From the NCBI RefSeq assembly GCF_000384075.1, contig NZ_KB913025.1, positions 1,182,119 to 1,246,118 of the forward strand: a DNA stretch of 64,000 bases, written 5' to 3'. Numbering within the stretch: the first letter of the stretch is position 1; each line of letters begins with the position of its first letter. Positions 26,515 through 36,439 of this stretch are shown here, one piece after another. Under the pieces are notes generated by a model. The model was not told where the DNA came from and did no database searches. It saw nothing but the letters and a program-made list of their open reading frames with translations. The translations under genes and the position numbers were made by a program. Source of the DNA: Methylovulum miyakonense HT12. Its GTDB lineage: Bacteria; Pseudomonadota; Gammaproteobacteria; Methylococcales; Methylomonadaceae.

Positions 26515-26553
26515 GTTGGATACCTTAAAAAATAATGATTAATTTTGCACTCG

Positions 26554-26659
26554 TTCCCAAGCTGCTGCTTGGGAATGCGGTATGGGAAGCTCTTGCTTCC
26601 TGTCACTCTCGAAGCTAGAGCTTCTGAAACTTGGGTTACCAAGCAGGAGCTTGGTAACC
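26554..26659. repeat. Array of four AAGC/GCTT-centred palindromes
   Basis: Four palindromes follow each other: TTCCCAAGC-n4-GCTTGGGAA (26554-26575), GGAAGC-n4-GCTTCC (26585-26600), GAAGCT-AG-AGCTTC (26611-26624) and GGTTACCAAGC-n4-GCTTGGTAACC (26634-26659). The same core with different arms suggests a structured intergenic repeat family (REP-like) rather than one operator. It lies between the chorismate mutase and gloB genes. Confidence 0.75.
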
Positions 26660-26744
26660 AGCGTTCAATCCCGTCCTAGTTCGAAGTTCTGCTTTTTATC
26701 CTCTCATCCTTTCGTGCTTTTAGTGTTTTTCGTGGATAAATGTG

Positions 26745-27509
26745 TCAAAACCGATCTTTCAATGCCCGTATCGCGGTAAATATCTCCAGCGAACTTTTCC
26801 CCAGCAAGCCTAGCGATTTTTGCAATTCCACGCTGTCGGTACGTAAAAACGGATTGGTCGCCAGTTCTTCGGCGATTGTCGATGGCACGGTCGGCTGTCC
26901 GTTTGCCCTGAGCTGGTTAACCCACGCCATTTTTTCCTGCAAGGCCGGATTTTCAGGTTCTAAAGTCAAGGCAAAACGTCCGTTGCTTTGCGTGTATTCA
27001 TGGGCGCAATAAATCTGTGTCGTGGCTGGCAAGGTTTGCAATTTTTGTAAAGATTGCCAAAGGTCTGCTATCGTCCCGTCAAACAAACGTCCACAACCCA
27101 TGACAAATAAAGTGTCACCACAAAACAGCGCGTTTTCACTGGCAAAATAATAAACAATATGGCCGCTGGTATGCCCGTGGGTCTCCAGCACTTGTGCGCT
27201 ATGGTTGCCTATCCTCACAATATCCTGGTCATTGACGCAACGGTCTATGCCGGGAATGCGGTGCTTGTCAGCCGCCGGGCCAATGATTTGGCAAGCGGTT
27301 TTGGCTTGTAATTCCAGATTGCCGCCGACATGGTCGCCGTGGTGATGGGTGTTGAAGATAGTGTTTAACCGCCAGCCGCGTTTCGCCAGTTCATCTAGCA
27401 CAGGCTGGGCCACGGCAGGATCCACCACCGCGGTTTCCGTCGAAACGGGGTCATGGATGAGGTAAATATAGTTGTCGGTTAAGACCGGAATTTGGACGAT
27501 GTTCAACAT
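26745..27509 (-). CDS. gloB: Hydroxyacylglutathione hydrolase (glyoxalase II)
   Basis: GloB hydrolyses S-lactoylglutathione to lactate and glutathione in methylglyoxal detoxification. The 254-residue protein has the metallo-beta-lactamase motif THHHGDHVGG near residue 54, the downstream ETHGHTSGHI and CGDTLF metal ligands, and the glutathione-binding C-terminal part (CAHEYTQSN). The length fits the family. Confidence 0.97.
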   Translation of the reverse strand: MLNIVQIPVLTDNYIYLIHDPVSTETAVVDPAVAQPVLDELAKRGWRLNTIFNTHHHGDHVGGNLELQAKTACQIIGPAADKHRIPGIDRCVNDQDIVRIGNHSAQVLETHGHTSGHIVYYFASENALFCGDTLFVMGCGRLFDGTIADLWQSLQKLQTLPATTQIYCAHEYTQSNGRFALTLEPENPALQEKMAWVNQLRANGQPTVPSTIAEELATNPFLRTDSVELQKSLGLLGKSSLEIFTAIRALKDRF

Positions 27510-27548
27510 AACAGTATTCAGTTTGAATTATAAAATCAGCGGCTTATA

Positions 27549-27577
27549 AGGCTGGGATGAAGCGATGGCGTAATCCC
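27549..27577 (+). repeat. 29-bp repeat, left flank of Uma2 gene
   Basis: AGGCTGGGATGAAGCGATGG continues with CGTAATCCC. It recurs in inverted orientation at 28337-28365 with one mismatch, so the Uma2 gene lies between the two copies. Confidence 0.8.
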
Positions 27578-27649
27578 TGTCGTGCTAAAGCCCCCGTTGC
27601 CCGCATCACCCGCCACGGCTACCCGCCCATCAGGGTGCGCCGCCGTCAT

Positions 27650-28246
27650 TTATAACAGCGGTTCGGCCTCGCCGCTCAAAAACGCCGCCACATCTTGGTT
27701 TTGTACGCGCCGATAAATGTCTGCGACTGGCAGGGTCAAATCGATTGATTCAAAGGTGATGCCGTCGCCTAAAAAATAATGGTTGGGCAACCAGCCCTCA
27801 CGTCTTCTCAACACCGTGACATCGGCAATGTCTTGTTCGATCAGGACATATTCCTGCACACTGGGAAGGTTGATGTAGGTCATGAATTTTAATGTCTCAT
27901 CCTTTTTCCGGGTTGACCGGGACAAGACTTCGACAATCAGCACGGGCGTTTCGGTGTAATAAGGTTCGGACTCGTCAAACTGGCAATCGACCATCACATC
28001 CGGGTAAAAGAAATTGTCTTTGACACGCAGTTTCATGTCCGAACCGAACGGTTCGCACGGGGAGTTTTCCAAATGGTCGCCAAATTTTCTATACACATTC
28101 CCCGCAATCCGTTCATGGTTGGCACTGACACCTGCCATGGCGTAGACATGGCCGTCGATCAGCTCATGTTTGGTTTGCCTGGCTAACTCTTCCCTTAAAT
28201 AGTCTTCCACGCTGATGAATTCGCTAGGTTTTATTACGGCTGACAT
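27650..28246 (-). CDS. Uma2-family putative PD-(D/E)xK nuclease
   Basis: The 198-residue protein belongs to the Uma2/DUF820 family, with the restriction-endonuclease-like core YPDVMVDC and VLIVEVLSRSTRKKDE, giving D, E and a lysine at the expected spacing. The biological role of the family is not settled. It is flanked by inverted 29-bp repeats (27549-27577 and 28337-28365), which suggests it moved as a unit or spread with these repeats. Confidence 0.9.
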   Translation of the reverse strand: MSAVIKPSEFISVEDYLREELARQTKHELIDGHVYAMAGVSANHERIAGNVYRKFGDHLENSPCEPFGSDMKLRVKDNFFYPDVMVDCQFDESEPYYTETPVLIVEVLSRSTRKKDETLKFMTYINLPSVQEYVLIEQDIADVTVLRRREGWLPNHYFLGDGITFESIDLTLPVADIYRRVQNQDVAAFLSGEAEPLL

Positions 28247-28336
28247 GGCCTTGCTCCAAATAAGTTGAGGTGTTTTTGTGGCAACAAAACGCGGCTTGGG
28301 ATAATCCGGGGCATTTTATCATGGCAACTCGTAGCT

Positions 28337-28365
28337 GGGATTACGCTATCGCTTCATCCCAGCCT
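28337..28365 (-). repeat. 29-bp repeat, right flank of Uma2 gene
   Basis: This is the inverted copy of the repeat at 27549-27577 (28 of 29 bases match). It lies about 90 bp upstream of the Uma2 start and about 125 bp upstream of tgt. Confidence 0.8.
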
Positions 28366-28450
28366 ACTAATGTTATACTTCAACGGTAAAATCCCTACAT
28401 AAGCCGCTAGGCGATGGCTTTGAGCATACACTCTTTTAACCTTGGGTTAA

Positions 28451-29602
<1,152 letters not shown>

Positions 29603-29680
29603 GGTTTATTGGAATGCTTGTGGTTTCCATTCTTTGCGCTTAACCGCTTCCCCTATATCCCACAACAACCTAAGTTGCCA

Positions 29681-31339
29681 TCAATTCACCGTAAGCGCCT
29701 TAGTGACCGCATTATTGGTATATACCGTGTCTTTCTCGACCGATCCGGCCGTGGCGGAAACGCTGATGCCACCTTTAACGGACGGTGTCACATTGACTTG
29801 GATTGCCGCATTCAAACCGACACCGATCCCGCCCAACCGACACACCGTCACCATCCCTTTGACGCAACTGCCTTGTGACGGCACCACAGAATTAATGGTT
29901 AAGCTGGTTGGCAAGTTGATGATGGCATTGGGTTGGCTTGCGATTGCCGTGCCTTTGTTTGAAACCGTAAACTTATAAGCATAGGCTTGGCCTTGTAAAG
30001 CGTTTGTTGGCGCACTAACCGCTAAGGCGACATCGGCGGTTTTTTGTTTGTTTAACAAGGTGTCCCGTAAAAACACGTCGGTGGCGGCAGAGTCGGTGTC
30101 ATCCGTGGCCAGGTCTTTGGCGGCGCTTTCAAAACCGACAAAACGCCCGTCCGCAGAAAGCGATGGCCTTGCCTGTAGCAATTGCTTGTCACCTAGGCTT
30201 TGCTGTCCTTGGGGAGTGAGGTTAATCCGGGAAGTTTTGGCGGTCTTGCGGTCATGGATAAAGGTGTCCCAAGCTCCGTTGTTATCATTCAGCACCAAAT
30301 TGTCAGCTTGGGACATAAAACTGACAAACCGCCCGTCAGCGGAAATGACCGGATAGACCGAACTGCCTGTGGCGTTATTGGTGATTTTGCTCATTTTTTT
30401 GCCGACGCGGTCATAGACAAAAATATCGGCATTGAAATCATCGGTATCATTGGCGAGCAATTGGCTAGAGCCTGACAAAAACGCGATATAACGCCCGTCG
30501 GCGGAAATACTGGGGGTTTTGCTGCCACCACTAAATCCGGTGCTGCGGACGGCTTGGCTGATTTTGGCCGTCGTTTTGTTTTTGGTGTCGTGCAAGAACA
30601 CATCTTCGGTGGTGTCGTCGCCCGCCACCAGATTATTCGAGCCAGAACTGAACACCACATACCGCCCATCGCCGGAAATGTCGACAAGGCCGCTGCTACC
30701 GACACCCGTCACCGCTTCTGTGCCTGCCGAAGACACGCTGGCGCGGGTGGTTTTGCCCGTTTTACGGTTGCGGACAAACACGTCGGCGTAATGGTTGCCG
30801 TCATTGGCGACCAGATTGCTGGCCGCTGAAGTAAAGGCGACAAATTGCCCGTCAGCGGAAATGGCGGAAAAATAACTCATGTCATTGGCAGAAGTGCCGT
30901 CAAAAGCCTTGCTAACCAGTTCGTTTTTTCCAGTTTGGATGTCTTGGACGAAAATATCCGCAGTAAAGCCATTGCCATCGTTGGCAACCAAATTAGTCGC
31001 CGCTGAACGAAAGGCCATAAAGCGCCCATTAGCAGAAATGTCTGCCGTAAAAGACGCGCTGTTGCCCGCCGCAGTCAAGTTTTTCGTGGTTTTGGTAAAG
31101 CGATCATAAAGGAATATGTGTTGGATAAAATTGGCCGCCGCCGTTAGTGTCGTATAGCGGCCATCGGCGGAAAGCGATGACCAGCCTGTGCTGGCGTAAG
31201 CATTCTGGTCCCCGGCCTTACTGCCAAGAGAAACGGTTTCGCCTACGGCATGGGCCATGCCCGAAAATGCCCAGGCGTTGGCAATGACCAAAGCACTGCC
31301 GAGGGAGGTTTTTAGCGGTTTGGATAGTGGTTTTTTCAT
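29681..31339 (-). CDS. Secreted PD40-type beta-propeller protein with C-terminal DUF11-like domain
   Basis: The start MKKPLSKPLK is set by an AGGGC at proper spacing; a TTG 12 bp upstream is rejected. The 552-residue product has a signal peptide (cleavage near AHA, about residue 30) and six to seven PD40/TolB-like repeats with the recurrent core SADGRYVAF...SNLVANDxN and DVFVRDxxTGKT. A C-terminal beta-sandwich of the DUF11/CARDB type (about 435-552) follows. It should be periplasmic or extracellular. Function is unknown. Confidence 0.85.
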   Translation of the reverse strand: MKKPLSKPLKTSLGSALVIANAWAFSGMAHAVGETVSLGSKAGDQNAYASTGWSSLSADGRYTTLTAAANFIQHIFLYDRFTKTTKNLTAAGNSASFTADISANGRFMAFRSAATNLVANDGNGFTADIFVQDIQTGKNELVSKAFDGTSANDMSYFSAISADGQFVAFTSAASNLVANDGNHYADVFVRNRKTGKTTRASVSSAGTEAVTGVGSSGLVDISGDGRYVVFSSGSNNLVAGDDTTEDVFLHDTKNKTTAKISQAVRSTGFSGGSKTPSISADGRYIAFLSGSSQLLANDTDDFNADIFVYDRVGKKMSKITNNATGSSVYPVISADGRFVSFMSQADNLVLNDNNGAWDTFIHDRKTAKTSRINLTPQGQQSLGDKQLLQARPSLSADGRFVGFESAAKDLATDDTDSAATDVFLRDTLLNKQKTADVALAVSAPTNALQGQAYAYKFTVSNKGTAIASQPNAIINLPTSLTINSVVPSQGSCVKGMVTVCRLGGIGVGLNAAIQVNVTPSVKGGISVSATAGSVEKDTVYTNNAVTKALTVN

Positions 31340-31487
31340 GGATGCCCTCAATTATGAAGCTTTTTCTGGGATGGGTGTAAATAGGCCGATAACGGTTTGC
31401 TGGCGTCAAACAAGGTGGCTATTCTGCTTGGCTTCCATTGTCCAGCCAAACTAGCGCCATCCTGTTTAGAAAACGCCATATGCGCTA

Positions 31488-33020
31488 TTAGGACTGATTT
31501 GATTGATGCAAATCAGCGTACTTAAGCAATGCCACCGCCAATTCGTTGACCGCTAAGTTTTCCTGTACGGGCGGCGCTTTGTTTGCCCCCGGAGTCCGCC
31601 AGACGAAATATTCTGTCAACCCGTCGGGTTCGCCAAACTTTTGGTAGACTTTTTCCATGATCGGCACATGGTCGCCGTACCAGCATAACACCCCCTCGCG
31701 TCGGCTTGCCACTAGGCTATCTTTCAGCTTCCTTATCTTCAGGTCGGCATTTTGCAAATGCTGCAGGTAGACTGTCAAATCCTCACAGCCTTGTTCTGGT
31801 GGCTTGTGGTAACACTGTTCGTGCGCGTTGGGGCCGGGTTGTTCCAAATGCAGCGGCCCATGGTTTTCCATAGTGATAACAAATATAAACAAAGGTTGCC
31901 CGGCGGTTTCCAGCAACGCTTGGATCTTATCGGCAATGGCCAGGTCGCCGATGAATTGCCCGCTTTTTTGGCTATCGTCAAAACCGCTAAGGTCGATGAA
32001 TTCATCAAACCCCATGCGCGGGAAAACTTTGTCACGCTGGTAAAAACTGGCGTGGTAGGGGTGTATGCACAATGTCCGGTAGCCTGCTACCTTAAGGTAG
32101 CCGACCAGATTGGGGATGCTGTGGTTTGCCAATAATCGGTAAGGGTTGAATTGATGTATGCCCATTTGCCCTGCCGTCAATCCGGCCAGAAAACCGCATT
32201 CGGTGCGGACCGTGTTGGCTCCCCAAGCGGGGACTTGCAGGCGCCCGTATTGGCAGGATTCGCTTAGGGCGGTATCGAATTGCTCCAAAACCGAGCGCCT
32301 GATATTGTCTGACAATCCGCGCGGATCAAAAAATGACTCGCTTTGTACGGCAACCATGTGCGGCAGGGATTCGGGAGCCCTGACGGGCGGGTTGAGGAAA
32401 GCGGTGTCTTGGGAATCCAATTGGCGGGTCAACCTCTCCATACGCCAATAGCCATAAAAAAATGCCAATTGCCCTAATGCCATTAAATCCTCAGCGGGAC
32501 GGCAAGAGATGGCGGGGCAGCGCCGTAAACCCCATCTGACCATTTGTTGGCCGGACAACACCAGCACAACCGGAACCAAAATAAAAACCGGGGGCGTCAG
32601 CGTGGCAACCAACGAAGGCTCCAAAGCAATGCCTATGACAAATGCACCGATGAAACCTAGCGTCGCGGCAATGGTGCGGGCGACCCCGAAAAACGGCAGG
32701 TATAGCCTGGGGTGCTTGAGCGCATCAGTGAAGTATTCAAAATCTTGAAAGATGAACGGTTCGCGCAGGCTGTCAAATTTGGCTTGGTTGACCAGCACCA
32801 ACAGCAATTGGAAGGCCAAGAGGTTGATGACCGCAAACCAAGGGCGTTGCAACAACACTAACAATAAGGCGAAACAGATGCCCCAAAGGCCGATGTGGAT
32901 CAGCGCGGTTGACAGGGGACGTTTCCAGACGGGGATCGGTTTAGGTGAAAGCCAGTATTCCAACAGGAAAGACATTGCCACTCCCGCAATCAGCGGGGGC
33001 AAAATAGAAGTGATTATCAT
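31488..33020 (-). CDS. LtaS-like membrane sulfatase/phosphoglycerol-transferase-family protein (RkpI-like)
   Basis: The 510-residue protein has about five N-terminal transmembrane helices (to about residue 170) and an extracytoplasmic alkaline-phosphatase-fold domain. Metal/active-site segments are visible: AVQSESFFDPR, the nucleophile-type Thr in ANTVRTECGFL, and CWYGDHVPIM near the C-terminus. Relatives transfer phosphoglycerol or phosphoethanolamine to surface polymers. It is the last gene of the PKS operon (50 bp after the SDR gene), matching the position and type of RkpI in Sinorhizobium rkp-1. The donor and acceptor are unknown. Confidence 0.85.
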   Translation of the reverse strand: MIITSILPPLIAGVAMSFLLEYWLSPKPIPVWKRPLSTALIHIGLWGICFALLLVLLQRPWFAVINLLAFQLLLVLVNQAKFDSLREPFIFQDFEYFTDALKHPRLYLPFFGVARTIAATLGFIGAFVIGIALEPSLVATLTPPVFILVPVVLVLSGQQMVRWGLRRCPAISCRPAEDLMALGQLAFFYGYWRMERLTRQLDSQDTAFLNPPVRAPESLPHMVAVQSESFFDPRGLSDNIRRSVLEQFDTALSESCQYGRLQVPAWGANTVRTECGFLAGLTAGQMGIHQFNPYRLLANHSIPNLVGYLKVAGYRTLCIHPYHASFYQRDKVFPRMGFDEFIDLSGFDDSQKSGQFIGDLAIADKIQALLETAGQPLFIFVITMENHGPLHLEQPGPNAHEQCYHKPPEQGCEDLTVYLQHLQNADLKIRKLKDSLVASRREGVLCWYGDHVPIMEKVYQKFGEPDGLTEYFVWRTPGANKAPPVQENLAVNELAVALLKYADLHQSNQS

Positions 33021-33070
33021 AGTTTGCTTACTAGGGTGGCCAAAAACCGGTGAGCGGCGGACTTACCGGT

Positions 33071-33844
33071 TTAGCCTTTGTAACCGATAAGCGCGAGAAT
33101 CCGCTGGGAGAATTGTGCAGGCAAAACCGCGAGAAACCAAGTGCCAAAATTCAATGGGAACGGAAAGCTGATGCGGGCTTGGTTTTTTGCCAAGCCTTGG
33201 GCAATCACCCGGGCGGCACGATCGGGTGCCCATAAAAACGGTTTGGGGCCGGGCATGGCGTTTGCCATATCGGACTGGATATAGCCGGGCATGACCACAT
33301 TGATCTGGACGTTATCACGTTCCAGCCAACCACGCATCCCCTCGCCATAGGCTTTGATAGCGGCTTTACTGGCGCTGTAACTGGGCGTCACCGGCAAACC
33401 ATAATAGGCCGCCAAGGAACTGACCAAGGCAATCTGGCCGCTACGGCGTTGGCGCATAGCCGGCACTAAGGCATTGGCCAACGCCAGTGTGGATTTGACA
33501 TTAAGGTCAAGCAAAGCCTCCATCTCCGGCCACTGCTCGCCCCGACGGCCACTGCCATGGTTAATGTTGATGCCCGCATTGGCTATCACCAAATCGGGCA
33601 GTTGCTTGATCGAAAGCTCCGCCAGCCATTGTTGCAAGCCAGCGATGTCGCGCAAATCCATGACTTGGGTGGAAACGCTTGCGCCAGCTTCGGTGCAAGC
33701 CCGCGCAATGCCGTCTAAAGCGGCGGCATTGCGCCCTTGCAGGATCAGGCAAATCCCAGGCTTGGCATAATGCCGTGCCAACGCGCCGCCAATCGCGCCG
33801 GTCGCGCCAGTGACCAGGATGGTTGTTGGCGCGGCCAGCATCAT
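33071..33844 (-). CDS. Short-chain dehydrogenase/reductase (RkpH-like)
   Basis: This 257-residue classical SDR has the NAD(P) motif TGATGAIGG (12-20), IANAG and the catalytic triad Ser142, Tyr156 and Lys160 (YSASK). A C-terminal hydrophobic segment (FGTWFLAVLPAQFSQRILAL) may touch the membrane, as in 3-ketosphinganine reductases. In this operon it is well placed to reduce the ketone left by the alpha-oxoamine synthase. It overlaps the KpsS-like gene by 4 bp. Confidence 0.9.
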   Translation of the reverse strand: MMLAAPTTILVTGATGAIGGALARHYAKPGICLILQGRNAAALDGIARACTEAGASVSTQVMDLRDIAGLQQWLAELSIKQLPDLVIANAGININHGSGRRGEQWPEMEALLDLNVKSTLALANALVPAMRQRRSGQIALVSSLAAYYGLPVTPSYSASKAAIKAYGEGMRGWLERDNVQINVVMPGYIQSDMANAMPGPKPFLWAPDRAARVIAQGLAKNQARISFPFPLNFGTWFLAVLPAQFSQRILALIGYKG

Positions 33845-35112
33845 AGCAAAGCTTCGAGCGGCGATTTGTCGCCATCCAAAAAACGGTAGGCATTTTTAAC
33901 CGCCAGATCAATGCCTTGTTTACAATACAAACTGCCGTTCACTTGCGTCGTGTAAATGACGGTGTTACGGAAGCAACGGAACAGCTCCTGGTCAGGCTTT
34001 TCATTGTTTGTCCAAAAAGCGTCCAAACCACCTTGAAACGTCAGCCCTGGCAAGTTGTAAATCGGATTGTTCAGGGTGACGGTCGGGCAATCCAGCTCCA
34101 AGGCAAGGCCGCCAGCCGTGCTATTGACCGTCACCAACCCACGGGCATGGGCCACTAAGGTATTCAGGTGCCCCGATTGTAAAAACAGAATGCGCCCGGT
34201 TATGCCTAATTTTTCCGCTTGTTTCTCAATAATTTTACCGTAATTCAGCAACCCGGCATCCAGCGGGTGGGTTTTGATCACCAACCAGGAATGGGTAGGG
34301 GCATGCTTGGCAAATGAACGCGTGACCAGGTCAATGACTTCAACCATATTGGTAAAGGTCGAATGCACTTGAATTTGCGAGTCGCTATTTAATTGCAGGG
34401 GGAACAGGTAGTAGGGGATTTTTTTTCGGAACAGGTGTTGGATGTTTTCATTGTCTTGCTTTTTGGTCAAATGATGCCGGACAAAGCGGTTGATATAACC
34501 CGCATATTCCAGCGGCACCGGATCCGGGGCATGGCCTTTATAATGCCTAAACAAAAACGGGTTGCTAAGGCCGGAAATATGGTAAACCACATCATGGGTG
34601 GCCCGAACCCTGAAAGGCGCATGAAACGTTTGGGTGTCATGCGGTGCCGGGACGTGCCGTGCGACATGCCTAAACCAATCCGGATCCTTGGGCAGCATCG
34701 AATATCCGTTGACACCTTCACGCTCAAGCGTCATCCAGTACGGGCGGAAATAGCCTTCTTCAAAGACATGGGTGCGGATGCCGTGCTTTTTGGCATATTG
34801 CTTGGCAGCAAGGTGTATTGGCCGGCAATCGCCGAACAAGATTTGATCGGTAATGGAATATTTTAAGCGGACAGATTCCAGCACGTCCGGCAGATGGTCA
34901 AGTTCATTCCGAAATAACGTTGCCTTGCGCGGTGTCCAGTAAGCCAAGTCCCCGCCAGTAAAATTGATTTTATGGACCGAATGGCCTTGTGACCGAAGAT
35001 AATCGCCCAGTTTTGCAAACAATGGCGAACAGGGGCCTTGCAGAAAAAGGAATGAACGCTTGCCAGTATTGACGACGGTATTTCGATATACCTGGGCTTT
35101 AATGAAGATCAT
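33841..35112 (-). CDS. KpsS/LipB-like capsule glycosyltransferase (RkpJ-like)
   Basis: The 423-residue protein contains the hallmarks of KpsS-type beta-Kdo transferases: FLQGPCSPLF, INFTGGDLAYW, FGDCRPIHLAA, HVFEEGYFRPYW and VNGYSMLP. KpsS, with KpsC, builds the Kdo linker on a lipid anchor of group 2 capsules. No kpsC partner is in the window. Overlaps of 4 bp with both neighbours (oxoamine synthase and SDR) tie it to the lipid-forming enzymes. Confidence 0.9.
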   Translation of the reverse strand: MIFIKAQVYRNTVVNTGKRSFLFLQGPCSPLFAKLGDYLRSQGHSVHKINFTGGDLAYWTPRKATLFRNELDHLPDVLESVRLKYSITDQILFGDCRPIHLAAKQYAKKHGIRTHVFEEGYFRPYWMTLEREGVNGYSMLPKDPDWFRHVARHVPAPHDTQTFHAPFRVRATHDVVYHISGLSNPFLFRHYKGHAPDPVPLEYAGYINRFVRHHLTKKQDNENIQHLFRKKIPYYLFPLQLNSDSQIQVHSTFTNMVEVIDLVTRSFAKHAPTHSWLVIKTHPLDAGLLNYGKIIEKQAEKLGITGRILFLQSGHLNTLVAHARGLVTVNSTAGGLALELDCPTVTLNNPIYNLPGLTFQGGLDAFWTNNEKPDQELFRCFRNTVIYTTQVNGSLYCKQGIDLAVKNAYRFLDGDKSPLEALL

Positions 35113-36437
35113 CTTGATATCTCCTCACAGTAAGCTTGAATGGTTTGGCCTATTTGCCCTTCAGTATGTTCGCAGGAAATAAAAAACCGCAACCGCGCAC
35201 TTTTCTCAGGAACAGCAGGATATAAAATCGGTTGGACGTTAATACCTTTGTGGAATAAAGCTTCGGACATCCTTGCCGCGCTCAGTGAGCTACCCGTAAT
35301 GGCGGCTATAATCGCCACGCCTTGGCTGTGCCCGGTATCAATGCCGGCAGCTTTGGCCTTGCTTAAAAAATAGGCCGAACGCGCTTGCAGGCGGCGCACC
35401 CGGTCCGGCTCCTGTTTAAGGATATTCAATGCGGCAAGCGCAGGGGCGGCGACTTGCGGCGGCATCCCGACACTGTATAAAAATCCGGGCGCCAAAAATT
35501 TAAGGTGTTCGACCAGTGCCGATTCGCCGGCGATAAAACCGCCGCATCCGGCCAAGGATTTACTGAGTGTCCCCATCCAAATATCAACATCTTTACCGTC
35601 AATATTGAAAAGCTCACGGATACCTAAACCGTTGTCGCCGAGGACGCCCAATGAATGCGCCTCATCAACCATCAGAAAAGCCCGGTACTTTTGCTTGATG
35701 GCGATGAACTCAGGCAAGTCCGGATAATCGCCATCCATGCTGTACAGCCCTTCCAGCACAATCAGCACGCGTTCATAATGCCGCCGTTGTTCGGCCAGCA
35801 GTTTGTCCAGCGCCGCAAAATCATTATGCGGAAACGACAAGCGCTTGGCCCCCGATAATTGCGCCCCCACTAAACTGCTGTTATGGATCAGCTCATCATG
35901 CAAGATCAAATCATTGGCACCGAACAGATAGCCGATGGTGGTCACGTTCGTGGCGTGGCCGCTGACCATCACAACGGCATCGTCAACACCATAAGTTTCC
36001 GCGATGGCCGCTTCCAATTGCCTATGTACCGGCCTTTCCCCTGACACCAACCGGCTGGCGGAAACGGACGTGCCGTATTGGTCTATGGCGTCTTTGGCGG
36101 CTTGGGAGACCCGCGCATCACCGGACAAACCCAGGTAATTATAACTGGCGTAGTTGATGTACTCTTGGCCGCCAATCCGGGTGGTCGCCCCGGCGATGCC
36201 TTCGTGCAGACGGAAGAACGGATTGCCCACGCCTAGCTGCGCACCACCTTTGTAAATAATCTGGATCTGTTTGTAACCGGCTTGCTGGTCGAAACGGCAC
36301 CAAGCATCAGGAATATCGGCCCGTCTGGACAGCGGATTGAATCCAGATGCGGTTTGCCCCATATTTTTCAGCTTATGCTCGAGCGCTTGCTGAATGAGCT
36401 TGTCTTTAAGGTGTCCCGAAAGACTTTTACCGGTCAT
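35109..36437 (-). CDS. Alpha-oxoamine synthase, AONS/SPT family (RkpG-like)
   Basis: This 442-residue PLP enzyme has the family landmarks VSGHATN (His161), VDEAHSLG (Asp258, His261) and the PLP lysine Lys293 in MGTLSKSLAGCGGF. Family members (BioF, KBL, serine palmitoyltransferase) condense an acyl thioester with an amino acid and release CO2. Here the acyl donor is likely the product on the ACP of the adjacent PKS, since the PKS lacks a thioesterase. The amino acid cannot be told. It starts 2 bp after the PKS stop. Confidence 0.93.
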   Translation of the reverse strand: MTGKSLSGHLKDKLIQQALEHKLKNMGQTASGFNPLSRRADIPDAWCRFDQQAGYKQIQIIYKGGAQLGVGNPFFRLHEGIAGATTRIGGQEYINYASYNYLGLSGDARVSQAAKDAIDQYGTSVSASRLVSGERPVHRQLEAAIAETYGVDDAVVMVSGHATNVTTIGYLFGANDLILHDELIHNSSLVGAQLSGAKRLSFPHNDFAALDKLLAEQRRHYERVLIVLEGLYSMDGDYPDLPEFIAIKQKYRAFLMVDEAHSLGVLGDNGLGIRELFNIDGKDVDIWMGTLSKSLAGCGGFIAGESALVEHLKFLAPGFLYSVGMPPQVAAPALAALNILKQEPDRVRRLQARSAYFLSKAKAAGIDTGHSQGVAIIAAITGSSLSAARMSEALFHKGINVQPILYPAVPEKSARLRFFISCEHTEGQIGQTIQAYCEEISR

Positions 36438-36439
36438 GG

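Noticed and set aside
26582-26779. A 65-codon + strand frame upstream of gloB's end
   Set aside because: It is a translation of the palindromic repeat array and the end of gloB.
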